NCBI GenBank assembly: GCA_023433615.1
Contig: JAEZCJ010000094.1
Coordinates: 1 to 37,697 of the forward strand
Source: Bacillota bacterium
GTDB lineage: Bacteria; Bacillota; Bacilli; Paenibacillales; Paenibacillaceae
DNA length: 37,697 nt
Reading direction: 5' to 3'
A model generated the notes under the pieces. That model searched no databases and was not told the DNA's origin. It saw nothing but the letters and a program-made list of their open reading frames with translations. Each line of letters opens with the position of its first letter. The stretch's first letter is position 1. A program made the translations under genes and the position numbers. This document shows positions 1-7,065 of the stretch, piece after piece.

Positions 1-58
1 GTAGCTTTACCGCTTGCTTCTTAAATTCTTCGTTGTACCGTTGCCGTTGTTCACCCAT
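1..58 (-). CDS. IS3-family transposase OrfA, N-terminus only (runs off the window)
   Basis: The minus strand from 58 to the window edge encodes MGEQRQRYNEEFKKQAVKL. This is the typical start of an IS3-type OrfA, whose N-terminal helix-turn-helix domain binds the ends of the element. An excellent ribosome binding site, AGGAGGTG (plus-strand positions 64-71), lies 5 nt before the ATG. Only 19 residues are visible, so it cannot be seen whether the element is intact, which IS3 subgroup it belongs to, or whether an OrfB follows by frameshift. The identification rests on this short N-terminus plus the terminal sequence at 103-135. Confidence 0.72.
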   Translation of the reverse strand, partial: MGEQRQRYNEEFKKQAVKL

Positions 59-135
59 GTGAACACCTCCTAATGGATTCATTATCGAATTCTCTTAACG
101 AGGTGTCCACTTTTTATTCTAGGTCTAAAAGTACA
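1..135 (-). mobile_element. end of an IS3-like insertion sequence
   Basis: Read on the minus strand, the sequence inward from position 135 begins TGTACTTTTAGACCTAGAAT and continues into AAAAAGTGGACACC, then the OrfA ribosome binding site. IS3-family elements end in 5'-TG...CA-3', and a GTGGACA-type block is common in their inverted repeats, so position 135 is the inferred boundary. The other end lies outside the window, so neither the inverted repeat nor the target duplication can be confirmed. Confidence 0.6.
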
Positions 136-322
136 GTTATTTCGGAGGGATCGCCTGTTTTTTCGTAGTTGACTAAATTTAATGGTAGAAAATGCAGCTG
201 CTACCCCCATACAGTCATTTCTGTGAATAATAACGGTACTATTCACACAAAGCCTCGATCGGCAGCATCTCGCTAGCGGACATATGCCCGCTCCCGTCGG
301 GTCATTTAGCAACAATTGATTG
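136..322. other. intergenic stretch between IS end and Fur promoter
   Basis: No credible gene is seen here. The stretch is AT-richer than the flanking coding DNA. It contains a perfect 8-bp inverted repeat TGTGAATA (222-229) / TATTCACA (240-247) with a 10-nt loop. This could be a small operator or a hairpin, but no function can be assigned. Confidence 0.4.
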
Positions 323-351
323 TTGACTCTGAGAATGAGAACCATTATCAT
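323..351 (+). promoter_or_regulatory. Fur-controlled promoter of the siderophore ABC transporter operon
   Basis: A -35 box TTGACT (323-328), a 17-bp spacer and a -10 box TATCAT (346-351) form a good sigma-A promoter. The 19-mer at 331-349, GAGAATGAGAACCATTATC, matches the consensus Fur box GATAATGATAATCATTATC at 16 of 19 positions and fills the spacer and -10. Iron-loaded Fur would therefore block RNA polymerase. The box lies upstream of the GTG start chosen at 409, which also argues against translation starting earlier. Confidence 0.85.
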
Positions 352-408
352 GGTAGTCAGAGAATCTATGTTCTGACAGCGAGAGTTACCGGAAAGGGAG
401 TTGGATAC

Positions 409-1263
409 GTGGATAGATTGTTCACGCGGGAGCTCGATATCAGCTACGACGACCGAGTAATTGTAGAAGGCTTGAACATGGTCGTGCCAACAGGCAAAAT
501 TACGGCACTAGTCGGATCCAACGGCTCCGGCAAATCCACGATCCTAAAAACGATGGCGCGCATCATGAAGCCGAAGCGCGGCAGCGTGCATCTAGATGGC
601 AAGGCGATCCATGAGCAATCGACGAAGGATGTCGCCAGACAGCTTGCGATTCTGCCCCAGAACCCGATCGCGCCTGACGGCCTGACGGTCCAGGAGCTTG
701 TCGGCTATGGCCGTTACCCGCACCAGAAGGGCTTCGGATCGATGAGCAAGGAAGATAAGGAAGTCATTGCTTGGGCGATCAGCGTTACCGCCATGGAGCA
801 GTTCCGCGACCGTGCGGTCGATCAGCTGTCCGGCGGACAGCGGCAGCGCGCCTGGATTGCGATGGCGCTTGCCCAGCAGACCGACATTCTGTTCCTTGAC
901 GAGCCGACGACTTATCTGGATATGGCGCATCAGCTCGAGGTGCTGAAGCTGCTCCAGCAGCTGAATGAAGAGCAAGGGCGAACGATCGTCATGGTCGTTC
1001 ACGACTTGAACCACGCGACGCGCTACGCGCAGCATATGGTCGCGATCAAGTCGGGCAAAGTCGTAGCGGAAGGCAGTCCTGCCGAAGTCACGACCAAGGA
1101 CGTGCTGCGCGAGGTGTTCGGCATCGAAGCCGATATTATGCATGATCCAAGGACCGGCGTGCCGCTCTGTCTGCCGTTCGAGCTCTATCGCTCGGCAGCC
1201 GTTACCGGACGCGTCCAGACCGGCGATCTTCGCAGCGGATCGGTCGTCACGAACGGCGCATAA
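409..1263 (+). CDS. iron-siderophore ABC transporter, ATP-binding protein (FecE/YusV type)
   Basis: This 284-residue ATPase powers import of ferric siderophores through the two permeases encoded next. Walker A GSNGSGKST is at residues 36-44, the signature LSGGQ at 140-144, Walker B LFLDEP at 161-166 and the H-loop His near 198. The length is normal for the FecE/FhuC family. The GTG at 409 is chosen because AAAGGGAG (393-400) precedes it by 8 nt and because a longer reading from TTG 316 would run through the promoter and Fur box. It is first in a Fur-regulated operon with the permeases. A 174-bp gap with a small hairpin separates it from the next gene. Siderophore specificity cannot be read from the ATPase. 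Confidence 0.93.
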   Translation: MDRLFTRELDISYDDRVIVEGLNMVVPTGKITALVGSNGSGKSTILKTMARIMKPKRGSVHLDGKAIHEQSTKDVARQLAILPQNPIAPDGLTVQELVGYGRYPHQKGFGSMSKEDKEVIAWAISVTAMEQFRDRAVDQLSGGQRQRAWIAMALAQQTDILFLDEPTTYLDMAHQLEVLKLLQQLNEEQGRTIVMVVHDLNHATRYAQHMVAIKSGKVVAEGSPAEVTTKDVLREVFGIEADIMHDPRTGVPLCLPFELYRSAAVTGRVQTGDLRSGSVVTNGA

Positions 1264-1277
1264 TTCCTTCCTTGCGC

Positions 1278-1300
1278 AGCATGCTACATAATGGCATGCT
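1278..1300 (+). other. small hairpin between ATPase and first permease genes
   Basis: AGCATGC (1278-1284) and GCATGCT (1294-1300) form a perfect 7-bp stem with a 9-nt loop, with no clear T-run after it. It might attenuate or process the operon transcript. The rest of the 174-bp gap (1264-1437) holds no gene. Confidence 0.3.
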
Positions 1301-1437
1301 TTCCTGCATACGCCTCGTACGATTCTAGTTCGATCTGCTCGATTGAAAAGCGATGGCCACCTGCTCCCGGACGGGGTCGGTGGCTTCTTGCTTGTCGGTT
1401 CTTGCATCCATATGGCGCAACAGCTAAAGGTGGTTTC

Positions 1438-2526
1438 ATGCATACGACTTCTACGAATGAGAATGACGACGCAAGCCGAGCATCGCAGCTGCCCCGACCG
1501 TCGGAAGTAGAGCAGCAGAGTCTGAAGAGCAGGCCTCTCGCTGCATGGTTGATTATCGGTCTAGGTCTTGCCGCGCTGGCGTTCAGCATGGCGCTGGCAG
1601 TCGCGGTAGGCGCAGCGGATATCCGGCTAAGCGGCGTCTGGGACGCGATCCTGCGCTTCAACCCGGACGATCCGAAGCATCATGTGATCCGCGAGCTGCG
1701 GATTCCCCGTGCCGCGGCAGGGGCCATGGTAGGCGCGGGCTTCGCGGTCGCCGGAGCCGTCATGCAGGGCATGACGCGCAATCCGCTTGCGGATTCCGGC
1801 CTGCTGGGGCTGAACGCCGGGGCAGGGTTGGCGCTGGCGCTATGTTTTGCGCTCGTCCCGCAGCTGCCGTTCGGCCAAGTGATGTTGTTCGCCTTCCTCG
1901 GCGCAGCGCTCGGTGCGGGTATCGTGTTCGGCATCGGCGCTCTGGGACGCGGCGGGCTGACACCGGTACGGCTGACGCTTGCCGGGGCCGCGGTGAGCGC
2001 GCTGCTCGTCGCGCTCAGCGAAGGGATCGCGCTGCTGTACAATGTGGCGCAAGACTTGGCGTTCTGGTACGCGGGCGGCATCGCCGGCGTCACCTGGGCG
2101 CAAGTGTCGGCCATGCTGCCTTGGATCGCGGGCGGACTGCTCTCCGCGATCTACATGTCGCGCTCCATTACGCTCCTGAGCTTAGGGGAGGATATCGCGA
2201 CCGGACTCGGGCAGCGAACGGCATGGGTAAAGGCCGCCGGCATGCTAATCGTCCTGCTGCTGGCAGGCGTATCGGTGTCGGCCGTCGGCGGGATTGCTTT
2301 CGTTGGCCTCATCATCCCGCATCTGGCAAGATTCCTGGTCGGCGTCGACTATCGATGGATCATCCCATGCTCTGCCGTGCTCGGCGCCCTCCTGATGGTG
2401 CTGGCCGATATAGCGGCACGGCTGATCAACCCGCCTTACGAGACGCCCATCGGGGCCCTGATCGCGCTGATCGGCGTACCTTTCTTCCTCGTGCTGGCCC
2501 GCCGCGGAAAGCAGGTGCTGAAATGA
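1438..2526 (+). CDS. iron-siderophore ABC transporter, permease subunit 1 (FecCD family)
   Basis: This 362-residue integral membrane protein forms half of the channel of a ferric siderophore importer. It has the FecCD-family pattern: a first membrane helix near residues 30-55, then the conserved segment RIPRAAAGAMVGAGFAVAGA, then MQGMTRNPLADSGLLGLNAG, and a C-terminal GGIAFVGLIIPHLAR followed by LINPPYETPIG. The ATG at 1438 has the ribosome site AAAGGTGG (1426-1433). An upstream in-frame ATG at 1291 has none and would add 49 non-family residues. Its stop overlaps the next start (ATGA at 2523-2526), so the two permeases are translationally coupled. The hydrophilic N-terminal 30 residues are longer than in many homologues. 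Confidence 0.93.
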   Translation: MHTTSTNENDDASRASQLPRPSEVEQQSLKSRPLAAWLIIGLGLAALAFSMALAVAVGAADIRLSGVWDAILRFNPDDPKHHVIRELRIPRAAAGAMVGAGFAVAGAVMQGMTRNPLADSGLLGLNAGAGLALALCFALVPQLPFGQVMLFAFLGAALGAGIVFGIGALGRGGLTPVRLTLAGAAVSALLVALSEGIALLYNVAQDLAFWYAGGIAGVTWAQVSAMLPWIAGGLLSAIYMSRSITLLSLGEDIATGLGQRTAWVKAAGMLIVLLLAGVSVSAVGGIAFVGLIIPHLARFLVGVDYRWIIPCSAVLGALLMVLADIAARLINPPYETPIGALIALIGVPFFLVLARRGKQVLK

Positions 2527-3560
2527 GCGCACGAACGGAGCGTACCGCTGCCGCCACGAATCGGGGGCGAACCGCGGCCATCGTCATGACGCTGCTTGCC
2601 GCAATGATCGCGATCGTCCTGCTCTACAGCATGAACGTCGGTGCCATGCGCTTATCGCCGCTCGATGTGATGCGCACGCTGCTGGGCTCGGGTACCGGCT
2701 ATCAGGAGATGATCCTGTTCGATTTTCGCTTGCCGCGGATCGTCATCTCCATCCTCATCGGAGCCGGCTTCGCGATATCCGGCTGCATCCTGCAGGGCGT
2801 CACGCGCAATGCGCTGGCTGACCCCGGCATATTAGGGATTAATGCCGGGGCGGGGCTTGCCGTGATTCTGTTCATCGCATTCTACGCGGACAAGAGTGCC
2901 TTGCCCGTATTCGGCGTCCCGCTCTTCGCCTTCATCGGCGCGGCAGCGACGGCGGCCTTGATCTACTCGCTGTCGCATGTGCGCGGGGAAGGCATCTCGC
3001 CGTACCCGATGCTGCTGAACGGCATCGCGGTCGCGGCGGGCATCGTGGCATTGATTACCGTGCTGTCGATCCGGCTGGACCATGACGACTTCCAATTCGT
3101 GTCGATCTGGGTTGCGGGCACGATCTGGGGCTCGAACTGGAAGTTCGTGCTGGCATTGCTGCCTTGGCTGCTGGTGTTGATTCCGTATGCGATGTGGAAG
3201 GCACGCGTGTTGGATGTCCTCAGCCTGGGCGACCCGGCGGCGATGGGACTCGGCGCTCCGGTCGAGCGCGAACGGCTCTGGCTGTACGGGGCCGCGGTCG
3301 CCCTGGCCGGCGCATGCGTCGCCGTCGGCGGCGGCATCGGCTTCGTCGGGCTCATAGCGCCGCATCTCGCGCGCAGGCTGGTAGGGCCGCAGCATCGCTT
3401 CGCACTGCCGGCCTCCGCGCTGATCGGCGCGCTGCTGCTCGTCGTGTCGGATACGCTCGCACGCTTGATCCTGCAGCCGACCGAGGTTCCGACAGGCATC
3501 ATCGTGGCCGTCATAGGGGCGCCTTACTTCTTATATTTGCTTGCCAGATCGCGAGCGTAG
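2523..3560 (+). CDS. iron-siderophore ABC transporter, permease subunit 2 (FecCD family)
   Basis: This 345-residue polytopic permease is the partner of the preceding subunit. Family landmarks are RLPRIVISILIGAGFAISGC, ILQGVTRNALADPGILGINA and, near the C-terminus, GGGIGFVGLIAPHLARRLVG followed by LQPTEVPTGI. The last is the coupling region that contacts the ATPase. The start at 2523 overlaps the previous stop by 4 nt (ATGA), typical of FecCD pairs that assemble as heterodimers. The gene is followed by a 183-bp gap that contains a second Fur promoter, so the binding-protein gene downstream can be transcribed separately. Confidence 0.93.
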   Translation: MSARTERTAAATNRGRTAAIVMTLLAAMIAIVLLYSMNVGAMRLSPLDVMRTLLGSGTGYQEMILFDFRLPRIVISILIGAGFAISGCILQGVTRNALADPGILGINAGAGLAVILFIAFYADKSALPVFGVPLFAFIGAAATAALIYSLSHVRGEGISPYPMLLNGIAVAAGIVALITVLSIRLDHDDFQFVSIWVAGTIWGSNWKFVLALLPWLLVLIPYAMWKARVLDVLSLGDPAAMGLGAPVERERLWLYGAAVALAGACVAVGGGIGFVGLIAPHLARRLVGPQHRFALPASALIGALLLVVSDTLARLILQPTEVPTGIIVAVIGAPYFLYLLARSRA

Positions 3561-3617
3561 AGGGATAGGGAATGGGGGCGCAAGCCGTGCATGAACCGCG
3601 CTCCCGCAACGATCTCC

Positions 3618-3646
3618 TTGACATCACGATTGATAATGATTATCAT
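3618..3646 (+). promoter_or_regulatory. second Fur-controlled promoter, before the siderophore-binding lipoprotein
   Basis: A consensus -35 TTGACA (3618-3623), a 17-bp spacer and a -10 TATCAT (3641-3646) are present. TGATAATGATTATCA (3631-3645) is a perfect 7-1-7 Fur palindrome overlapping the spacer and -10. This is the better of the two Fur sites in the locus. It predicts iron-repressed, independently boosted expression of the binding protein and the reductase. Confidence 0.9.
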
Positions 3647-3743
3647 CCGTGATGGAGAACATAGAGTCGAGCACTTGCGCGACGCATACCATCATGCATT
3701 GAAATATACCAACCTACGACCGGGACAATCAAGGAGGACAACC

Positions 3744-4712
3744 ATGCTGAACAGAGAGAGAGCAGGAACGAAGGGTAGGAAAGTCGGCGGAATGACGATT
3801 ATGTTGGCGCTGGTCATGCTGTTAGCCGCTTGCGGCGGCAATAACGGAGCAGGCGAGGAAGCAGATGACGCACGCAAGCTGACGGACGCGATGGGCAATG
3901 AAGTGGCGATTCCGGCGGAGCCGCAGCGCGTTATCGCTTCTTACTTGGAAGATCATCTGGTTGCGCTGGGCGTGAAGCCGGCCGCGCAATGGTCGGTGCC
4001 GAACGGCATCCAAGACTACCTGCAGGAAGGCGAAGGCGGTCTGGAAGGCGTGCCTACGATTAGCTATAACTTGCCTCCGGAGGAAGTGGCGAGCTTCGAA
4101 CCGGACCTGATCCTGATCGGCTCCGAGTCATCGGTGCAGAACGATCTCTATTCGCAGTATTCGAAGATTGCCCCGACATACGTGCTGGGGGATGAAGTGA
4201 ACGCGGATTGGCGCGCCGCGCTGAGCAAGATCGGCGAGGTGCTCGGCAAAGATAAGGAAGCGAAGCTGGCGCTTGATGCTTACGAGCAGAAAGTGAAAGC
4301 GACGAAAGAGAAGCTGGGCGATACGGTTAACGGCAAGTCTGCCGCGATCCTGTGGCTGACGCAGAAGCAGTTCTATATAGTCGACAATACGGTAGCAAGC
4401 GGCGCGGTCGTCTACGGCGATCTCGGAATTAATCCGCCTAACCTCGTGAACGAGATCCCGGAAGAGGCTCGCGCGTCTTGGAATCCGATATCGCTTGAGA
4501 AATTGGCGGAGCTGGATGCGGATTATATTTTCCTCGTGAACAGCGACACCGGACAGACGGCAGAGACGATGGATACGGGGCTCTGGAAGTCGATCCCTGC
4601 CGTAAAGGCAGGCGAGGTATACGAGATGGATACGAAGAGCAGCTGGCTGTACAGCGGATCCGTGGCCGGTACCCGCGTCTTGGACGATGTAGCGGCAGCA
4701 TTGGGGAAATAA
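3744..4712 (+). CDS. iron-siderophore substrate-binding lipoprotein
   Basis: This 322-residue periplasmic-binding-type protein captures the ferric siderophore at the outer face of the membrane and hands it to the permeases. A lipoprotein signal is visible: basic N-terminus, hydrophobic core and lipobox LAAC with the lipidated Cys at residue 30. The mature part begins with a Gly/Glu/Asp linker, then the family pattern of two lobes joined by a long helix: TDAMGNEVAIPAEPQRVI and FEPDLILIGS in the first lobe, ELDADYIFLV in the second. ATG 3744 follows AAGGAGGA by 5 nt. An earlier in-frame start at 3591 would read through the Fur promoter. The gene has its own Fur promoter and is followed 28 bp later by the ferric reductase gene. 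Confidence 0.93.
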   Translation: MLNRERAGTKGRKVGGMTIMLALVMLLAACGGNNGAGEEADDARKLTDAMGNEVAIPAEPQRVIASYLEDHLVALGVKPAAQWSVPNGIQDYLQEGEGGLEGVPTISYNLPPEEVASFEPDLILIGSESSVQNDLYSQYSKIAPTYVLGDEVNADWRAALSKIGEVLGKDKEAKLALDAYEQKVKATKEKLGDTVNGKSAAILWLTQKQFYIVDNTVASGAVVYGDLGINPPNLVNEIPEEARASWNPISLEKLAELDADYIFLVNSDTGQTAETMDTGLWKSIPAVKAGEVYEMDTKSSWLYSGSVAGTRVLDDVAAALGK

Positions 4713-4740
4713 GCGCACGGCAAGCGAGTTGAGGAGTAAC

Positions 4741-5553
4741 ATGTCGAGGGGGAACGCAAGGATGGGGAACGGAATAGATCTGTCTTACTTGGAGAAGCAA
4801 TTCTATATCTCGCTGTTAGGGTATGAGGAGCCGGTGTTCGAGATGCCGGCGGAAGCGCTGTTCGACAAGGAGCAGACTTTGGCGGCCATGGACGCGGGCG
4901 GATCGATCGTCCGCGCGACCGGACATGAGCTTGGCGTGTCGTTCACCGGACTCGCGCTCCACAATCTAGTGGCAGCGGCTTGCATTCTCTATGCGTACGA
5001 GCGTCAATGGCTGGATCTTACGCTCGGCAATCTCACGTTCCAGCTTGAGACGCACGGCGATCACGCGCATCTGGCATTTAAGGTGAACGCGTTCAAATGG
5101 ACGGATATCCCGGAGACCGGCGGAGAAGATTTCTTCCGGCAATCGCTTGTCCGCCTCATTCGGGAGCAGATTACGCCCGCGGTACGGGCCGTCGCGGAGA
5201 ATTGCGGCCTCAAGGGCGAGCTGATCTGGGGGCAATACGGCGCACGGTTCACCTACTACAGGAAGCATATCGCGGAGAAGGAGCAGAACGCCGAGATCCG
5301 TGAACGCTTCGAAGCCGCTGCGCGCATCCTGACGGAGATCGAGCCGGAAGCCTTCTCGCGCAGACGCAATCCATTCATCCATACCCCTCGGTACATCGAC
5401 AGCCCTTATCAGCCCGGCGGCACGATGATGCTGCGCTCCTCCTGCTGCATGTGGTATTGCAGGGAGGACGGCGTAAAATGTTATAACTGTCCGAAGCTGA
5501 CGAGCGCAGAGCGGGACGAAATGCGCGAGTCGATTATGGCGAAGGCGCAGTAA
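4741..5553 (+). CDS. FhuF-like ferric-siderophore reductase (2Fe-2S)
   Basis: This 270-residue cytoplasmic protein probably reduces Fe(III) in imported siderophore complexes so that the iron is released. Near the C-terminus it has the diagnostic FhuF pattern CC-x10-C-x2-C, here Cys235, Cys236, Cys247 and Cys250 (SCCMWYCREDGVKCYNCPKL), which binds an unusual 2Fe-2S cluster. An additional Cys240 lies between. The ATG at 4741 is preceded by GAGGAG (4731-4736). A second candidate is ATG 4762, which also has a purine-rich site, so the first seven residues are uncertain. It is 28 bp after the binding-protein gene, so it is almost certainly in the same transcript. A bidirectional terminator follows. 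Confidence 0.88.
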   Translation: MSRGNARMGNGIDLSYLEKQFYISLLGYEEPVFEMPAEALFDKEQTLAAMDAGGSIVRATGHELGVSFTGLALHNLVAAACILYAYERQWLDLTLGNLTFQLETHGDHAHLAFKVNAFKWTDIPETGGEDFFRQSLVRLIREQITPAVRAVAENCGLKGELIWGQYGARFTYYRKHIAEKEQNAEIRERFEAAARILTEIEPEAFSRRRNPFIHTPRYIDSPYQPGGTMMLRSSCCMWYCREDGVKCYNCPKLTSAERDEMRESIMAKAQ

Positions 5554-5560
5554 GCAAGTG

Positions 5561-5613
5561 AAAAAGGGCACCATCGGCGTCATCGGACGATGACAGCGAT
5601 GGTGCCCTTGTTA
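5561..5613. terminator. bidirectional intrinsic terminator between reductase and xylanase genes
   Basis: A perfect 13-bp stem AAGGGCACCATCG (5564-5576) / CGATGGTGCCCTT (5597-5609) is flanked by an A-run on the left and T-rich sequence on the right. It can therefore stop both converging transcripts. Confidence 0.85.
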
Positions 5614-5621
5614 TATCGTGC

Positions 5622-6920
5622 TTATGGCGTGACGGACGGCTCGACCAGCGCCCAGAAGGCCGGCTTCGCCTGGAGCTCTCGATCGAACGGGAGCGGGTAG
5701 TCCGAGCGGGTGACCGGAAACGTATTCAGCCACGTGTTGTCATCCGCGATGCCCCAGAAGGTGACGCTGCTAATGTCGTCCTTCACGGTGAGAAACGCAT
5801 CGAAGATTTCCCGGTACCGCTTGGCTTGCGTGTCCAGCAGCCCCTCCGGCAGGGTATCGCCGTAATCGCTGCGGTTACTGTACCCATAGACGCTCATGTC
5901 GAGCTCGGTGATCTGATTATCCAGCCCAAGCGCGGCGAATGCTTGAATCGAGGCCACGATCTCGGCACCGGAAGGCCATTCGACGTTCACGTGGGTCTGA
6001 TGCCCGACGCCGTCGATCGATACGCCCTGCGCGAGCAGATCTTGCACGAGGCGCAGCAGAATATCGCGCTTCTGCGGCATATTCGTATTGTAATCGTTAA
6101 TGATGAGCTTCGCGTCCTCGCCGGCCGCTTCGCGCGCGGCCTTGAAGGCGGTGACGATGTAGTCCGTGCCGGTCAGCATATACCAATCGCTGTGGCGCAT
6201 GCCGTCTGCTTCCGCTTCGTCCACGACCTCGTTCACGACGTCCCAAGCGACGATGTCGTCCTTGTAGCGTTCCACAACGGTACGGATATGCGTATCCAAC
6301 CGTTCGAGCAGCAGCTTCTTGTTCGCCTCGCGCTTGACGGGATCGGTCTCGTCCATCATCCGGAAGCCGTCCTCGTCGAGGAAGAACCAAGGCGGCGCCT
6401 GCTGATGCCATACTAGCGTATGGAAGCGAAGCTCCATGCCGTTCTCGCGGGCGAACGCCGCGATCTGGTCGGCACCCTTCCAGTCGAATTGGCCTTCGCG
6501 CGGCTGCAGCGAAGCAGCCTTCATGGCATTCCCGGCTACGAGGCTGTTGAAGTGCTTCTTCAACATCTCGCCGTGCAGGCCTTGCGTCTCCTTCGGCTCG
6601 ATAGCCGCGCCGATCGGGAACGCATCCTTGAACGCCTCTGCCAGCGAGGGGATATCCGTCTGAATCGGCTTAGGCGCTTCGGCAGGCTTATCGAGGCTGA
6701 TCGGAATGTTGACGGTAGGTGCGATATCGGCTCTGTCCGCCTTGGTCGATGCCTCCTCCTGCTTGGTGCCGGCGCCCGTCTTATTCTTGTCGCCGTCGTT
6801 CTGGTTCTTGGCAGCGGGCGAGGTCAAGATGACGGCCAGAATAATGATTAAGAGTCCAGCCGTTGCTGCCAGAGCGAGCAGCAGTCGCGGAACGTTCTTC
6901 TTGCCGGGTTGCTCATTCAT
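5622..6920 (-). CDS. membrane-anchored endo-1,4-beta-xylanase, GH10
   Basis: This 432-residue enzyme hydrolyses internal beta-1,4 bonds of xylan. A single hydrophobic helix (about residues 11-33, no clear cleavage site) is followed by a hydrophilic linker rich in Lys, Asp and Thr (35-70). The GH10 barrel spans about 90-430. HTLVWHQQAPPWFF (167-180) is a family hallmark. The acid/base is Glu231 in WDVVNE and the nucleophile Glu339 in ITELDMS. The enzyme is probably tethered to the outside of the membrane rather than released. The ATG at 6920 is preferred over a GTG at 6944 because AAGGAGA lies between them. The gene stands alone, with a cre site in its leader predicting glucose repression through CcpA. 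Confidence 0.93.
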   Translation of the reverse strand: MNEQPGKKNVPRLLLALAATAGLLIIILAVILTSPAAKNQNDGDKNKTGAGTKQEEASTKADRADIAPTVNIPISLDKPAEAPKPIQTDIPSLAEAFKDAFPIGAAIEPKETQGLHGEMLKKHFNSLVAGNAMKAASLQPREGQFDWKGADQIAAFARENGMELRFHTLVWHQQAPPWFFLDEDGFRMMDETDPVKREANKKLLLERLDTHIRTVVERYKDDIVAWDVVNEVVDEAEADGMRHSDWYMLTGTDYIVTAFKAAREAAGEDAKLIINDYNTNMPQKRDILLRLVQDLLAQGVSIDGVGHQTHVNVEWPSGAEIVASIQAFAALGLDNQITELDMSVYGYSNRSDYGDTLPEGLLDTQAKRYREIFDAFLTVKDDISSVTFWGIADDNTWLNTFPVTRSDYPLPFDRELQAKPAFWALVEPSVTP

Positions 6921-6960
6921 GTTGTCGGTCTCTCCTTCAGTCACCGTATCGATGATAGCT

Positions 6961-6974
6961 TGTAATCGCTTACG
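6961..6974 (-). promoter_or_regulatory. cre site (CcpA operator) in the xylanase leader
   Basis: TGTAATCGCTTACG matches the catabolite-responsive element consensus TGWAANCGNTNWCA at 13 of 14 positions on either strand. On the minus strand it lies just downstream of a candidate promoter with -35 TTGAAC (plus 7000-7005), a 16-bp spacer and -10 TAGAAC (6978-6983), and about 40 bp before the xylanase ATG. Binding there would block transcription when preferred sugars are present. The promoter assignment is weaker than the cre match. Confidence 0.65.
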
Positions 6975-7065
6975 CTTGTTCTATTGATCACTTTACCGTG
7001 TTCAAGCCGAGAGCGCAACCGGAATGTGACCGATCAACGAGCATCTAGGAGCGCGGCAAGCAGGG

